From assembly GCA_035489435.1 (NCBI GenBank), contig DATHKG010000165.1: a stretch of DNA of 64,000 bases; one strand, written 5' to 3'. Positions 33,828 through 43,262 of this stretch are shown in pieces. This stretch comes from DATHKG01 sp035489435. GTDB lineage: Bacteria > Bacteroidota > Bacteroidia > Chitinophagales > Chitinophagaceae. The notes under the pieces are model-generated. The model was not told the DNA's origin and searched no databases. It worked only from the letters and a program-made list of their open reading frames with translations. Position 1 is the stretch's first letter; every line of letters begins with the position of its first letter. The position numbers and the translations under genes were made by a program.

Positions 33828-36677
33828 CTATTTTGCTGTTGGCAAATTAAGGCTCAATCGTCCAAAGAAATAAGAACCATTGAAACCCATTTGCTGTACC
33901 CTGCGGCTATATATAAATCTTCCCAGGCTCATATTACCACTATGTAAGTGCATGTCCTGGTATTCGTTAAACAGGTTGTTTGCGCCGATAGTTAATCCAA
34001 GGTATTTTGCGACCTGGTAAGACACAGAAAGATCTGTAACAATTTTTGCATCAAAGGTCTGATCCAACGTCTCTGCTTTGCCGGTGAAAGCATTAACCGG
34101 GAACGCAGCCGGATTGGCGGGATTAATTGTCGGATCCAGGTAAGTTACTTTGCCAAATCGTACAAAACGAAGCATTGCACCAAACTTGCCATATTTATAG
34201 TTGAATGCAAGATTGATTTTGCTTTTCGGATTTGCAACCTCTATGCGGCTTTGATCTTCCCGGTTGAAATAACTTCCCAGCTGACCACTGTTCACAAGTA
34301 TAGGCGATGCATGTATTATAGGATTTCCATTATCGTCCTTTTTTACTTCGTTATCTATAAATGTCATCGCTAAAACAGTACGCAATGAATGTTTGCCGTC
34401 AAAACTGTGAACATAGCTTACAACTGCTTCAAGACCCCTTGCCCTTGTGTCGATTGCATTTGTAAAAAAGTTGGCCTGGCTCGCGCCTGCTGCTTCAAGT
34501 TCAGCTTTAAGTTGAGGATCATTACCGCCACTAAAATTATTTGTGAGGATAATGCGATCATCAATATCAATCTGGTAGGCATCAACCGTTATTTCAAGAC
34601 CTTTAGTGGGCACGGCAGTAAGGCCTACTGAATAGTTTTTACTGGTTTCCTGTTTCAACTCGGGTATGCCAAGTATCTCTGCTGCTTTGCTATCATTTGT
34701 AAAAGTGCCAACTTCCTGTGGAACCAACTGGCCGCCGGAGGAAACAAATAATGTATTTGTTTTTGCATAGAATTTTTGTTGCATGGAAGGCGCCCGGAAT
34801 CCTGTACTATGTGATGCCCTCAGGTTCAGGAAATCGCCAAACTTGTACCTGGCCGAAAACTTGTAGTTAAAAGTGGATCCGAAATCACTGTAATCTTCAA
34901 AACGTAGTGCCGCAGTCACGAGTAGACTTTTTGTAAGGTCCTGTTCAAGATCGAGATAAATCGATTTGGAATTTCGTGTTTTTGTATCACCGATGGCATT
35001 TACAAAACCCGCAAACACCTGTGCTCCGGCAGCTGCTTTGGAAGGGATATCATAATTCTTATATGAAGCCTCTTCTCCACTGGTAATACCAAAGGCATCA
35101 ACCCTGTATTCGAGTCCTGTGGCCACATTCAGACCTTCCAGTATATCATACTTTTTTGAAAAATCAGCGTTGGAAGTATTCTGCCAGTTTTTTAAACCAC
35201 CGGCATCAAACGAAGTTTGTTTATTTCCGGGAACTGCAAACTGGCTGTAATTGGCAGAGTTCTCAACACTGAAGTCAAACATATTTATACCATAAGTATT
35301 ACTGATATCGAAGTTCCATTCTCCCAGCTTCGTCCGAAAGCCACCTGCGATTGAAAAATCTACAATGTCGCTGTGAATTTCAGGAAGGAAACCACTTGGA
35401 TACATCGCAAATACCTGGTTGGCATAAGTTGTTGCGGCCCCAGGTACGCCTGATGGATAACGATAAAAGCCAGCCGCCTGTCCTTTTTTTCCGGTATAAC
35501 CACTGAAGACATAGATTCCGCCTTTATCACCTGTAGGATGTGTAAAATTTGCAAAGACGGAACCGGATTGAATATCGGAGTTACCGATAATCATGTCGAA
35601 ATTATTCCGGGTTTCTCCGCGTGCACCCATAATCGAATCATCCTTGTTTACCCCACCAACATTCGGGTATACGGCACCGGTATAAGTGCCTGCCCTGTTC
35701 GAGGATTTGCGGTCAAGGTATTCGCCGGTCAGATTCAGATTACCCTTTCCAATTTTGAATCCATATCCCAGGGAGGCCTGGATGGTATTTCCATCTGTTT
35801 CACTTACATCCGGATCATCGGATTTGTTAGTGAGTTTATACTGTGCATAGTTTTTCGGATACTTGGTTACATTAGCTCCATAACTTATAGATCCGGTTAG
35901 TATCCCGGTAGTATTTTTCAGGACAATGTTTATTACACCGGCTATGGCATCAGAACCATATTGTGCAGCGGCCCCATCTCTGAGGATCTCGATTCTTTCA
36001 ATTGATGCTGCCGGGATCGCACTAAGATCCGTACCTACTGTACCCCGGTTAACGGTTCCGTTTACATTTACCAGCGCTGACTGGTGCCTTCTTTTGCCAT
36101 TGATCAGTACAAGCACCTGGTCAGGGCCTAATCCTCTGAGCTGAGCCGGATCCACGTGGTCAGTACCGTCGGCTATCGTTTGCCGCGCCGATTGAAAAGA
36201 AGGAGCTACATAGTTTAATATCTGGTTGAGATCAACCTGTCCTATTTCATTTACAATCTGGCTGATGGGTATCACATCTACAGGCACGGGTGTCTGAACA
36301 CGGGTGCGTGATGGACTTCTTGAGCCGATGATGGTAACCATAGTCAGATCGGGGGTAACATCCATCTGCGCATCCAGCTCGGTAGTAGCGTTTGCAATTA
36401 CAGTAACATCCAGCTCTTTGGTTGTCATGCCTGCAAAAGAAATAAGTAGCGTTTGTTTTCCGGCCGGGGCACTGATCGAATAAGCTCCATTGTTATCTGA
36501 AGTTGTTCCGGACCCGGTTCCTTTGAGGAGCACACTTGCACTGGGAAGCGGTAGCCCGTCAGATCCCCTGATTATACCTTTAACGGTGCCATTTTGAGCT
36601 TCCGCTGCGTGAAAAAACAGAAGAAAGACAAACGAGTTAATAACTGAGTAAAAGAGGTGGAAGTTGAACTTACTCAT
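33828..36677 (-). CDS. TonB-dependent outer-membrane receptor with carboxypeptidase-regulatory-like N-terminus
   Basis: 949 residues from the ATG at 36675-36677 (a longer frame starts with TTG at 36710). Signal peptide 'NSFVFLLFFHAAEAQ', then a CarboxypepD_reg-like domain ('GTVKGIIRGSDGLPLPSASVLLKGTG'), a TonB-box/plug region ('VDLNQILNYVAPSF', 'LRGLGPDQVLVLINGKRRHQSALVN', 'ERIEILRDGAAAQYGSDAIAGVINI') and a beta-barrel ending in an aromatic-rich strand. There is no SusD partner, so this is a stand-alone receptor of the vitamin/siderophore/peptide class rather than a glycan SusC. The ligand cannot be read. The divergent sigma-factor gene at 36957 does not look like a FecI/FecR pair for it, because the anti-sigma lacks a FecR domain. 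Confidence 0.92.
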   Translation of the reverse strand: MSKFNFHLFYSVINSFVFLLFFHAAEAQNGTVKGIIRGSDGLPLPSASVLLKGTGSGTTSDNNGAYSISAPAGKQTLLISFAGMTTKELDVTVIANATTELDAQMDVTPDLTMVTIIGSRSPSRTRVQTPVPVDVIPISQIVNEIGQVDLNQILNYVAPSFQSARQTIADGTDHVDPAQLRGLGPDQVLVLINGKRRHQSALVNVNGTVNRGTVGTDLSAIPAASIERIEILRDGAAAQYGSDAIAGVINIVLKNTTGILTGSISYGANVTKYPKNYAQYKLTNKSDDPDVSETDGNTIQASLGYGFKIGKGNLNLTGEYLDRKSSNRAGTYTGAVYPNVGGVNKDDSIMGARGETRNNFDMIIGNSDIQSGSVFANFTHPTGDKGGIYVFSGYTGKKGQAAGFYRYPSGVPGAATTYANQVFAMYPSGFLPEIHSDIVDFSIAGGFRTKLGEWNFDISNTYGINMFDFSVENSANYSQFAVPGNKQTSFDAGGLKNWQNTSNADFSKKYDILEGLNVATGLEYRVDAFGITSGEEASYKNYDIPSKAAAGAQVFAGFVNAIGDTKTRNSKSIYLDLEQDLTKSLLVTAALRFEDYSDFGSTFNYKFSARYKFGDFLNLRASHSTGFRAPSMQQKFYAKTNTLFVSSGGQLVPQEVGTFTNDSKAAEILGIPELKQETSKNYSVGLTAVPTKGLEITVDAYQIDIDDRIILTNNFSGGNDPQLKAELEAAGASQANFFTNAIDTRARGLEAVVSYVHSFDGKHSLRTVLAMTFIDNEVKKDDNGNPIIHASPILVNSGQLGSYFNREDQSRIEVANPKSKINLAFNYKYGKFGAMLRFVRFGKVTYLDPTINPANPAAFPVNAFTGKAETLDQTFDAKIVTDLSVSYQVAKYLGLTIGANNLFNEYQDMHLHSGNMSLGRFIYSRRVQQMGFNGSYFFGRLSLNLPTAK

Positions 36678-36956
36678 ATAAACAGTTTTTAGGTGAATGA
36701 GATGGTTCAAGGGGAAGGGAGTTACTATAAATTACAGAATATTATCGAATTAAACGTTTAAAATCCTTGAACGGCATGAACAATAACCCTTATCTAAAAT
36801 TTATAAATCAATTCCTGTAACGGAGCAGTACAGTTGCAGGAATATATAACATGATAACCTGCGTAAAAAAAGGAAATATTGTTTTAAAAAAACACGGTCT
36901 CAACCTGCAACGAATTTGTGGTTATGGTTACCTTAAATAGAAATCAATCTTAACAT

Positions 36957-37517
36957 TTGAAGGATCGACTGCAGGACCTTAGGTTATCAGAACTGATCGA
37001 TCGCTGTAAAAGTGGCGACATGCCTGCTTTTCAGTTAATTTATGACCAATATAGCCAGGCCATGTACCACACCAGTTTACGTATCGTCAACTGCAGCACA
37101 GATGCGGAAGACGTTCTGCAGGAGTCTTTTCTAACGGCTTTTAACACACTGAAAACATTAAAGGATAGCCAGGCATTTCCCGGATGGCTGAAAAAAATTG
37201 TAATCAACAAGTCGTTGAGCTATATAAAAAGGGAAAAAACAAACTGGGTTGAACTGGAGCATACTTACAAACACGATCAACAGGATGAAATACTGGATGA
37301 GGAAATATATCAGATCAGGCTAAATGCTGTCCGGTTTGAACTTGGTCAATTGCCCGATAGCCAGCGAATTATTATTAGTCTGCATGTTTTTGAAGACCTG
37401 GGTTTTGAACAAATCGGCGAACTGCTTGGGATGCCTTCATCTACTGCAAGGAGCCATTATGCCAGAGGAAGACAAAAAGTTTCAAAAAAGATAAATCACC
37501 TTTTTTATGGAGGATAA
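36957..37517 (+). CDS. ECF RNA polymerase sigma factor
   Basis: 186 residues. Region 2 is 'LIDRCKSGDMPAFQLIYDQYSQAMYHTSLRIV', with 'DAEDVLQESFLTAFNTLKTL' and 'GWLKKIVINKSLSYI'. Region 4 is 'LGQLPDSQRIIISLHVFEDLGFEQIGELLGMPSSTARSHYARGRQKVSK'. The only start before region 2 is a TTG at 36957-36959, since an in-frame stop lies shortly upstream and the first ATG would cut off the N-terminal helix. The next gene overlaps it by 11 bp, as expected for a sigma/anti-sigma pair. Confidence 0.93.
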   Translation: MKDRLQDLRLSELIDRCKSGDMPAFQLIYDQYSQAMYHTSLRIVNCSTDAEDVLQESFLTAFNTLKTLKDSQAFPGWLKKIVINKSLSYIKREKTNWVELEHTYKHDQQDEILDEEIYQIRLNAVRFELGQLPDSQRIIISLHVFEDLGFEQIGELLGMPSSTARSHYARGRQKVSKKINHLFYGG

Positions 37518-38076
37518 TTTTAAGAACGCTTTAAAGAAAGCCAGGGAACAACTTGAGCAGGATAAACCTTCTCCTGAGGTTTGGGAAAAACTAAGGTCGA
37601 AACTTGAAGTCAATCAACAGCCGAAAAAGCTTTCAATAGCAGCCAGGTATAAGTATAAATTTGCCGCTGCTGCGGGCATAATTTTGCTGGTGCTCGGCTA
37701 CATCTTTTACAAAAATGACCTCAAATCTATACCTGAATCAGCATCGGCAGACCAGCATTCAAACATCAGCAATACTTCGTCTATATATGACCGTTATCAA
37801 CAAACCGTGCTTGTATATAAAAACCAGGTTGCCGAGCAGGAGAAAAAAATCGAAGTTTTTTTAATCGGTGAGCCAGCTCTTCGGATTGAGCTCGATCAGG
37901 GTGTCAATGAACTAAGGGAAATATTCAGTGATCTTGAAGAAAAACTGGCTGGAGAAATTGGCAAGGAACAAATTTTACAAATGATGGTATCGAATCTGCG
38001 ATTGCAGGAGAAGGTAATCAATAACCAACTTGCATTGCTTCAACACCTAAAAAAAGAAAAAGATGAAGAACTTTAA
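37507..38076 (+). CDS. Probable membrane anti-sigma factor
   Basis: 189 residues. A cytoplasmic, charged N-terminal part ('FKNALKKAREQLEQDKPSPEVWEKLRSKLE') is followed by one membrane helix at about 53-68 ('FAAAAGIILLVLGYIFY'). A periplasmic, strongly helical domain comes next ('YQQTVLVYKNQVAEQEKKIEVF' to 'LQEKVINNQLALLQHLKKEKDEEL'), likely a coiled coil. No zinc-binding or FecR motif is seen. Its place, overlapping both the ECF sigma gene and the following envelope-protein gene, is the main evidence for an anti-sigma role. Confidence 0.75.
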   Translation: MEDNFKNALKKAREQLEQDKPSPEVWEKLRSKLEVNQQPKKLSIAARYKYKFAAAAGIILLVLGYIFYKNDLKSIPESASADQHSNISNTSSIYDRYQQTVLVYKNQVAEQEKKIEVFLIGEPALRIELDQGVNELREIFSDLEEKLAGEIGKEQILQMMVSNLRLQEKVINNQLALLQHLKKEKDEEL

Positions 38077-39418
38077 GTTTGTGTCACTGTTTTACTGCGT
38101 TTTGCTTTTCACAGACGTTAAAGCAGGCGTTACGGATACTGCATCCAGGGAAGTCATTAAATTCTACAACCAACTCAATAAAGAACGGCTGTTGATCGAC
38201 AATCGATTTGGTAGTGTTACAATCCAGACCTGGAAGGAGTCTGTAATCCGGATCACAGTTCGCATTACCGGTAAAGGGCTACACAAACCTGCTGCTATAA
38301 CAGCAATGGGGAAGCCAGGGATAAAGGAAAGCCGGGATGAGTACCTTATTTCATGCAGTACTTTTTTTTCCGGGTTGAAGCAAAAAGATAATAATGGTGA
38401 TGTTGATTGCAGCATCGATTACCTCGTGCAAATGCCTCAGGGTCTTGCACTGGATATACATAATGAGTTTGGTGATATCATTATCGGTGATTACGAAGGA
38501 CCTATCGATATCACTCAACAATATGGCAATCTGTTTGCCGGGCGACTGAAACAGGCAGGGAAAATAAAACTCAGCCAGGGAAATGCAAAGATCAGCGGGA
38601 TTTTAAACGGAGACCTCAGTTCGAGAGGTTTTGACAGTATCCTGGTTGAGCAGGTTTCCGGAATAGTGAAAGTAAACGCAAAAGCCGGCGATAAGCTTGA
38701 GCTGGGACTTGTAAAAGGATTGGTTTCATTTTCGGTAAACGCAGCGCATGTGGGCGATCTTACAATTAAGACCGGCAAGGAAATATCTGCGAACTTAGGG
38801 TTACAGACTGTATTAAGTTTAATGCACAACAATAGTGATATTGTTCTTGAGGAAAAGTTTTCAGGCCAGGCGGATACGACCCCGGTAGACCAGAATGCCA
38901 TTCACAAAAAAAAGCGGGTTCCCGCAACGGCGCCGAGAGTTCCGGCAACACCAAAGAAAAAACGAATGCCTTCGCAACCCCAGGATCCGGGTGAACCACA
39001 ACATCCAGCGGTTGAACCCAAAAAAACGCCCGCGCCAAGGGTAAAGCCAGACAGTCCCAGAACTAAAAAATCAGAAAAACCGGCTAAAGACAAATCCGAA
39101 AAGCCTGCTAAGGGTAAACCTGAAAAGGCGGCCAAAGACAAATCGGAAAAAGCAGCTAAAGACAAATCAGAAAAATCTGTTAAGGGTAAACCTGAAAAAC
39201 CGGCTAAAGACAAATCAGAAAAATCTGTGCCTGTCAAGCCTGAAAACCCAGTTCCTTCAGTTCCTGATAAGTCAGAAAGCCGGGAACCCCAAAATTCAGA
39301 AAGTTCCAGGCTCAAAAAAACAGACAAGCTGAGCCCTAAACATTTTGAAGGAAGCCGTGGTAAGGCAAATGTTCCAATAGATGTTCAGGTTGCTTATTCA
39401 ACGCTCAATTTGTTTTAG
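38063..39418 (+). CDS. DUF4097-like secreted beta-solenoid protein with Lys/Pro/Glu-rich repeat insert
   Basis: 451 residues. Signal peptide 'LFYCVLLFTDVKAG', then a repetitive beta domain to about residue 270 ('LLIDNRFGSVTIQTWKES', 'DIHNEFGDIIIGDYEGP', 'GIVKVNAKAGDKLELG'), in the style of the DUF4097/putative adhesin family that accompanies sigma/anti-sigma pairs. From about 275 to 430 a low-complexity, basic tract is inserted, with 7-residue units of the form DKSEKPAK / GKPEKAAK. The last residues 'NVPIDVQVAYSTLNLF' return to a beta strand typical of the domain's end. Start overlaps the anti-sigma gene by 14 bp, so the three genes form one operon. Confidence 0.7.
   Translation: MKNFKFVSLFYCVLLFTDVKAGVTDTASREVIKFYNQLNKERLLIDNRFGSVTIQTWKESVIRITVRITGKGLHKPAAITAMGKPGIKESRDEYLISCSTFFSGLKQKDNNGDVDCSIDYLVQMPQGLALDIHNEFGDIIIGDYEGPIDITQQYGNLFAGRLKQAGKIKLSQGNAKISGILNGDLSSRGFDSILVEQVSGIVKVNAKAGDKLELGLVKGLVSFSVNAAHVGDLTIKTGKEISANLGLQTVLSLMHNNSDIVLEEKFSGQADTTPVDQNAIHKKKRVPATAPRVPATPKKKRMPSQPQDPGEPQHPAVEPKKTPAPRVKPDSPRTKKSEKPAKDKSEKPAKGKPEKAAKDKSEKAAKDKSEKSVKGKPEKPAKDKSEKSVPVKPENPVPSVPDKSESREPQNSESSRLKKTDKLSPKHFEGSRGKANVPIDVQVAYSTLNLF
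39058..39240 (+). repeat. In-frame tandem 21-bp repeats coding DKSEKPAK-type heptads
   Basis: About eight imperfect 21-bp copies based on 'aaagacaaatcagaaaaa' plus a GCT/CCT-containing step. They encode a basic, Pro/Ala-punctuated tract within the 38063-39418 protein. Copy number is probably variable between strains. Confidence 0.75.
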
Positions 39419-39518
39419 AATAAGCTCAATAGTAATTTAAACAATTTGCATTTTTGATGGTTATATTCGGGTCAGGTCTTAAGACCGGGCTTAATAGCTT
39501 TCATAAAATTCAAAATCA

Positions 39519-40010
39519 ATGAGCCACGAAAAAGCAATACTTGCCGGGGGATGTTTTTGGGGAGTAGAAGAGTTAATCAGGGAGTTGCCCGGGGTTAAAA
39601 AAACAGTTGTGGGGTATACTGGTGGGGAAATACCCAATGCTACTTATAGAAATCATGGCAATCACGCAGAAGGAATCGCAATCGATTTTGATTCCTCAGT
39701 AATCTCATACAGGACTTTACTTGAATTTTTTTTCCAGATCCATGATCCGACTACCCGCAATCGTCAGGGGAATGATAGGGGAGCTTCCTATCGTTCAGCA
39801 ATTTTTTATTTGAATGATGAACAAAAAAGAACAGCTGAAGCATTGATAAAAGAAATGGATGCCAGTGGTAAATGGCCGGGCCCGGTTGTCACCGAGGTTG
39901 CCCCCGCTTCAGATTTTTGGGAGGCAGAAGTCGAACACCAGGATTACCTGCGTAAACATCCAGGGGGATACACTTGTCATTTTATAAGACCGGATTGGGC
40001 GTTATCATAA
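39519..40010 (+). CDS. msrA: Peptide-methionine (S)-S-oxide reductase MsrA
   Basis: 163 residues. The active-site motif is 'AGGCFWGVEELIRELPGV' (nucleophilic Cys in GCFWG). Next come 'TVVGYTGGEIPNATY', 'HAEGIAIDFD', 'FFQIHDPTTRNRQGNDRGASYRSAIFY' and 'HQDYLRKHPGGYTCHFIRP'. Full-length single-domain cytoplasmic MsrA without a fused MsrB. It repairs methionine-S-sulfoxide in proteins. A strong terminator follows at 40085-40120. Confidence 0.97.
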   Translation: MSHEKAILAGGCFWGVEELIRELPGVKKTVVGYTGGEIPNATYRNHGNHAEGIAIDFDSSVISYRTLLEFFFQIHDPTTRNRQGNDRGASYRSAIFYLNDEQKRTAEALIKEMDASGKWPGPVVTEVAPASDFWEAEVEHQDYLRKHPGGYTCHFIRPDWALS

Positions 40011-40084
40011 ATGGGTTTCTGGATTTATTAATAATAACATTACAAGGAATTGTTAACATCAAAGGAAGATGTCCATAACATTGT

Positions 40085-40120
40085 ATAGTCTGAAGCAGTT
40101 ATTGCTTCAGACTATATTCT
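40085..40120 (+). terminator. Rho-independent terminator after msrA
   Basis: ATAGTCTGAAGCA (40085-40097), loop GTTAT, TGCTTCAGACTAT (40103-40115): a perfect 13-bp stem followed by ATTCTTTTT. Confidence 0.9.
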
Positions 40121-40148
40121 TTTTACAAAGTAATCCTTCAATGTTATT

Positions 40149-41537
40149 ATGATTATTCCTAAATTGTTTTTCACAGTATTTTGTGTACTGGTTCTTTTTT
40201 CCTCAGTTACAGCTCAACAAACGAATCAAAGGGCTGAGCCATTTTATCCGGTCCGTTGGTCGAGGCCGACCGAATTGCCTGATCATATCATTTTAACTTT
40301 TTCGGGAGATCCTTCTCAGTCACAAGGCCTGACCTGGCGTACCGACACTTCCGTAAAAAAAGGCTTTGCAGAAATCGCAATTTCAGACGGAGCACCTGGT
40401 TTTTGGCGAAATGCAATACGTGAGACTGCAAAAACAGAGACCATGGATGCTACTAAGATTAAATTAGCTGAAGTGATTTCCAATTATCATTCTGTAAAAT
40501 TCGAAAACTTATTGGCCGATACAATGTATGCTTACCGTGTTGGGGACGGTGTTCATTGGAGTGAATGGTTTCAGTTTCGAACTGCCAGCAAGACGGCCAG
40601 ACCATTTTCATTTTTGTATGTTGGTGATGCACAGAATTACATACTTGAACTTTGGTCTCGTTTAATCCGCGAAGGGTTTAAGAAAGCTCCTGAAGCCAGG
40701 TTTATTATTCACGCGGGGGATCTTATTAACAATTCTCATAGCGAAAGGCAATGGCATGAGTGGCATATGGCAGGTGGATGGTTGCACGGTATGTTACCAA
40801 GCGTACCGGTACCGGGCAATCACGAATATGGACCTTACAATCCCGGTGATACACAATCAAGAAGTACTTTGTCGGTTCAATGGAACCATCAGTTTACTTT
40901 ACCCGAAAATGGTCTGCAAGGGCTTAAAGAAACTTCTTATTATTACGATTATCAGGGTGTTCGGTTTGTTTGTTTGAATTCCAACCGAATGTTGGAGGCG
41001 CAGGCTGTCTGGATGGATTCGATACTGACAAATAATCCTAACAAATGGGCAATCGCCACATTCCATCATCCTGTTTTTTCCGGGGCAGGTGACAGAGATA
41101 ACAAGCAACTCAGGGATTTATGGAAACCGGTATTTGATAAGCATAATGTGGACCTGGTCTTAACAGGTCATGATCATACTTACACAAGAGGACAGGCCGG
41201 CCCTGATTCAAAAAACGCTTCTACCGGCGTTAATACCCGTGATGGCGGAACAGTTTACGTAGTTTCAGTGAGTGGTGGTAAAATGTATACGCTTTCTGAC
41301 AGTCTCTGGAAAAATTATAATGCAAAAATTGATCGGACAGCTGAAAACACCCAGTTGTTCCAGGTCATAACCGTCAACGGAGATCGTTTACAATACCAGG
41401 CGTTTACGGCAACAGGGCAGTTATACGATGCATTTGATCTGGTAAAACAAAAAAATCGTAAGAACAAGTTTATTGAAAAATCAAGTGCAATAAAAGAGAG
41501 AAGAAATAAAAATACAATACCGTTTGGGAATCCATAG
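40149..41537 (+). CDS. Secreted metallophosphoesterase, purple-acid-phosphatase-like
   Basis: 462 residues. Signal peptide 'FFTVFCVLVLFSSVTAQ'. An N-terminal Fn3-like domain to about 150 ('HIILTFSGDPSQSQGLTWRTD', 'ENLLADTMYAYRVGDG') is the usual partner of purple acid phosphatases. The catalytic domain shows 'YVGDAQN', 'FIIHAGDLINNSHSERQWHEW', 'PVPGNHEYGPYN' (GNHE), 'IATFHHPVFSGAGDRDN' and 'VLTGHDHTYTRGQ' (GHDHxY), all metal ligands of the calcineurin-like fold. Probably a periplasmic phosphomonoesterase. 41 bp separate it from the amidohydrolase gene, so co-transcription is likely. Confidence 0.92.
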   Translation: MIIPKLFFTVFCVLVLFSSVTAQQTNQRAEPFYPVRWSRPTELPDHIILTFSGDPSQSQGLTWRTDTSVKKGFAEIAISDGAPGFWRNAIRETAKTETMDATKIKLAEVISNYHSVKFENLLADTMYAYRVGDGVHWSEWFQFRTASKTARPFSFLYVGDAQNYILELWSRLIREGFKKAPEARFIIHAGDLINNSHSERQWHEWHMAGGWLHGMLPSVPVPGNHEYGPYNPGDTQSRSTLSVQWNHQFTLPENGLQGLKETSYYYDYQGVRFVCLNSNRMLEAQAVWMDSILTNNPNKWAIATFHHPVFSGAGDRDNKQLRDLWKPVFDKHNVDLVLTGHDHTYTRGQAGPDSKNASTGVNTRDGGTVYVVSVSGGKMYTLSDSLWKNYNAKIDRTAENTQLFQVITVNGDRLQYQAFTATGQLYDAFDLVKQKNRKNKFIEKSSAIKERRNKNTIPFGNP

Positions 41538-41578
41538 TGAAGATTGTGCATATTTGCTGCTTATACTAAGCAGTTTAC

Positions 41579-43177
41579 ATGAAATTCATTTCCAAAACCA
41601 TCCTGGTATTTTCCTGTCTTTTTTCATTTTCTTTTGCTTTCAGCCAGTCTTCCACTCCTTTGAAAGCACCACCGCGTAAAGAAGGTGATGGTCCATGGGA
41701 TCAGTTGATCATTCGTGGAGTAACGCTTATCAATGGAACTCTTGCGCCGCCAATAGGACCTGTTGATATCGTAGTTGAAAAAAACCGGATTGTGTCTGTG
41801 CAGGTAGTTGGAACACCTGGCCTGCCCGTTGATTCATCCCGGCGACCCAGGCTCAAACCAGGTGGCAAAGAACTCAATGCAGCGGGAATGTACCTGATGC
41901 CGGGTTTTGTTGACACACATGGCCATATTGGCGGAGCACAACAGGGTGCAAATGCAGAATATGTTTTTAAATTATGGATGGCTCATGGTATTACTACGAT
42001 CGCGGAACCTGGCTGTATGAACGGATTAGACTGGGTGCTGGATCAAAAACAAAAAAGCAATAAAAACGAAATCACGGCGCCAAGGATACAGGCATTTAAC
42101 CGGTTTGGAGCAAAGGCAACCACGACTCTTGCTACTCCCGAACAGGCACGTCAATGGGTACGCGAAAATGCGAAGCAGGGAGCAGACGGAATAAAATTTT
42201 TCGGCGCCGCGCCGGAGATAATGGCTGCCGCATTTGATGAAAATAAAAAACTGGGTTTGCGTTCAAAAATGCATCATTCACAAACCCATGTGGGTGGGTG
42301 GAATGTTTTGAATAGTGCAAGGGCAGGGCTCACTTCTATGGAGCACTGGTATGGTCTTCCAGAAGCTATGTTCACGGATCGGACAGTGCAGGATTATTCT
42401 CTGAATTATAATTATCAGAACGAACAGGATCGTTTCGGAGAGGCTGGTAACCTGTGGAAACAAGCCGCCGCACCATTTTCAGAGAAATGGAACAAGGTGA
42501 TGAATGAGTTGATCTCGCTCGATTTTTCTTTGTCTCCCACCATGTCCATCTACGAAGCCAACCGGGATTTGCTGCGGGCCCGTCGTGCCGAATGGCATGA
42601 GGAATATACCATGCCAAAATTATGGGAATTTTATACGCCGAGTTGGAACTCACATGGTTCTTACTGGCACAACTGGGGCACAGAACAGGAAATCGACTGG
42701 AAGAATAACTATAAGCTCTGGATGACCTTTATAAATGAATATAAAAATCGTGGGGGTCGGGTAACAGTCGGCACAGATGCAGGATTTATTTATGAGTTAT
42801 ATGGTTTTTCATATGTGCGTGAGATGGAGTTGTTACGTGAAGCTGGTTTTCATCCACTGGAGGTTATCAAAGCAGCTACATTAAATGGAGCAGAATCATT
42901 AGGAATGAATAAAGAAATAGGGACTGTTGAGGTTGGGAAGCTCGCAGACTTTGTGATTGTCGAAGAAAACCCACTGGCAAATCTTCAAACGCTGTATGGA
43001 ACAGGTTCAATCAAACTGGTTGAAAATGACCAGGTGATTCGTGTTGGTGGTGTAAAATATACCATCAAAGATGGCATCATATATGACGCAAAACAACTAC
43101 TCGCTGATGTGAAAAAAATGGTTGCTGACGAGAAAGCAAAAACAGGGTACAAGATTTTACAACCAGGGATCAAATGA
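41579..43177 (+). CDS. Secreted amidohydrolase (imidazolonepropionase/prolidase-like metal-dependent hydrolase)
   Basis: 532 residues with a signal peptide ('SCLFSFSFAFSQS'). The metal site begins with 'MPGFVDTHGHIGGAQ' (HxH). 'GLRSKMHHSQTHVGGWNVLNSARAGLTSMEHWYG' supplies further His ligands, and 'GRVTVGTDAGFIYELYG' provides the catalytic Asp. The C-terminal composite beta-sandwich closes with 'LGMNKEIGTVEVGKLADFVIVEENPL'. Substrate (amide, dipeptide or cyclic imide) is not predictable. It follows the metallophosphoesterase gene on the same strand. Confidence 0.9.
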   Translation: MKFISKTILVFSCLFSFSFAFSQSSTPLKAPPRKEGDGPWDQLIIRGVTLINGTLAPPIGPVDIVVEKNRIVSVQVVGTPGLPVDSSRRPRLKPGGKELNAAGMYLMPGFVDTHGHIGGAQQGANAEYVFKLWMAHGITTIAEPGCMNGLDWVLDQKQKSNKNEITAPRIQAFNRFGAKATTTLATPEQARQWVRENAKQGADGIKFFGAAPEIMAAAFDENKKLGLRSKMHHSQTHVGGWNVLNSARAGLTSMEHWYGLPEAMFTDRTVQDYSLNYNYQNEQDRFGEAGNLWKQAAAPFSEKWNKVMNELISLDFSLSPTMSIYEANRDLLRARRAEWHEEYTMPKLWEFYTPSWNSHGSYWHNWGTEQEIDWKNNYKLWMTFINEYKNRGGRVTVGTDAGFIYELYGFSYVREMELLREAGFHPLEVIKAATLNGAESLGMNKEIGTVEVGKLADFVIVEENPLANLQTLYGTGSIKLVENDQVIRVGGVKYTIKDGIIYDAKQLLADVKKMVADEKAKTGYKILQPGIK

Positions 43178-43262
43178 TAAACTGAATTTACAAAGTCGGG
43201 AATAGGTGGCATCTTAGTTAGAGAAATTAGTTGACGACATCTCTCCCAGGAAGGATAATGCT

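Noticed and set aside
33828..37517. FecI/FecR-type regulation of the TonB-dependent receptor by the divergent sigma factor
   Set aside because: The anti-sigma partner lacks a FecR domain and the receptor lacks a clear signalling (STN) domain; the sigma operon instead continues into a DUF4097-like gene.
38902..39327. 141-codon minus-strand open frame rich in Ser/Leu/Gly
   Set aside because: It is the reverse of the Lys/Pro/Glu heptad repeats and repeats only for that reason.
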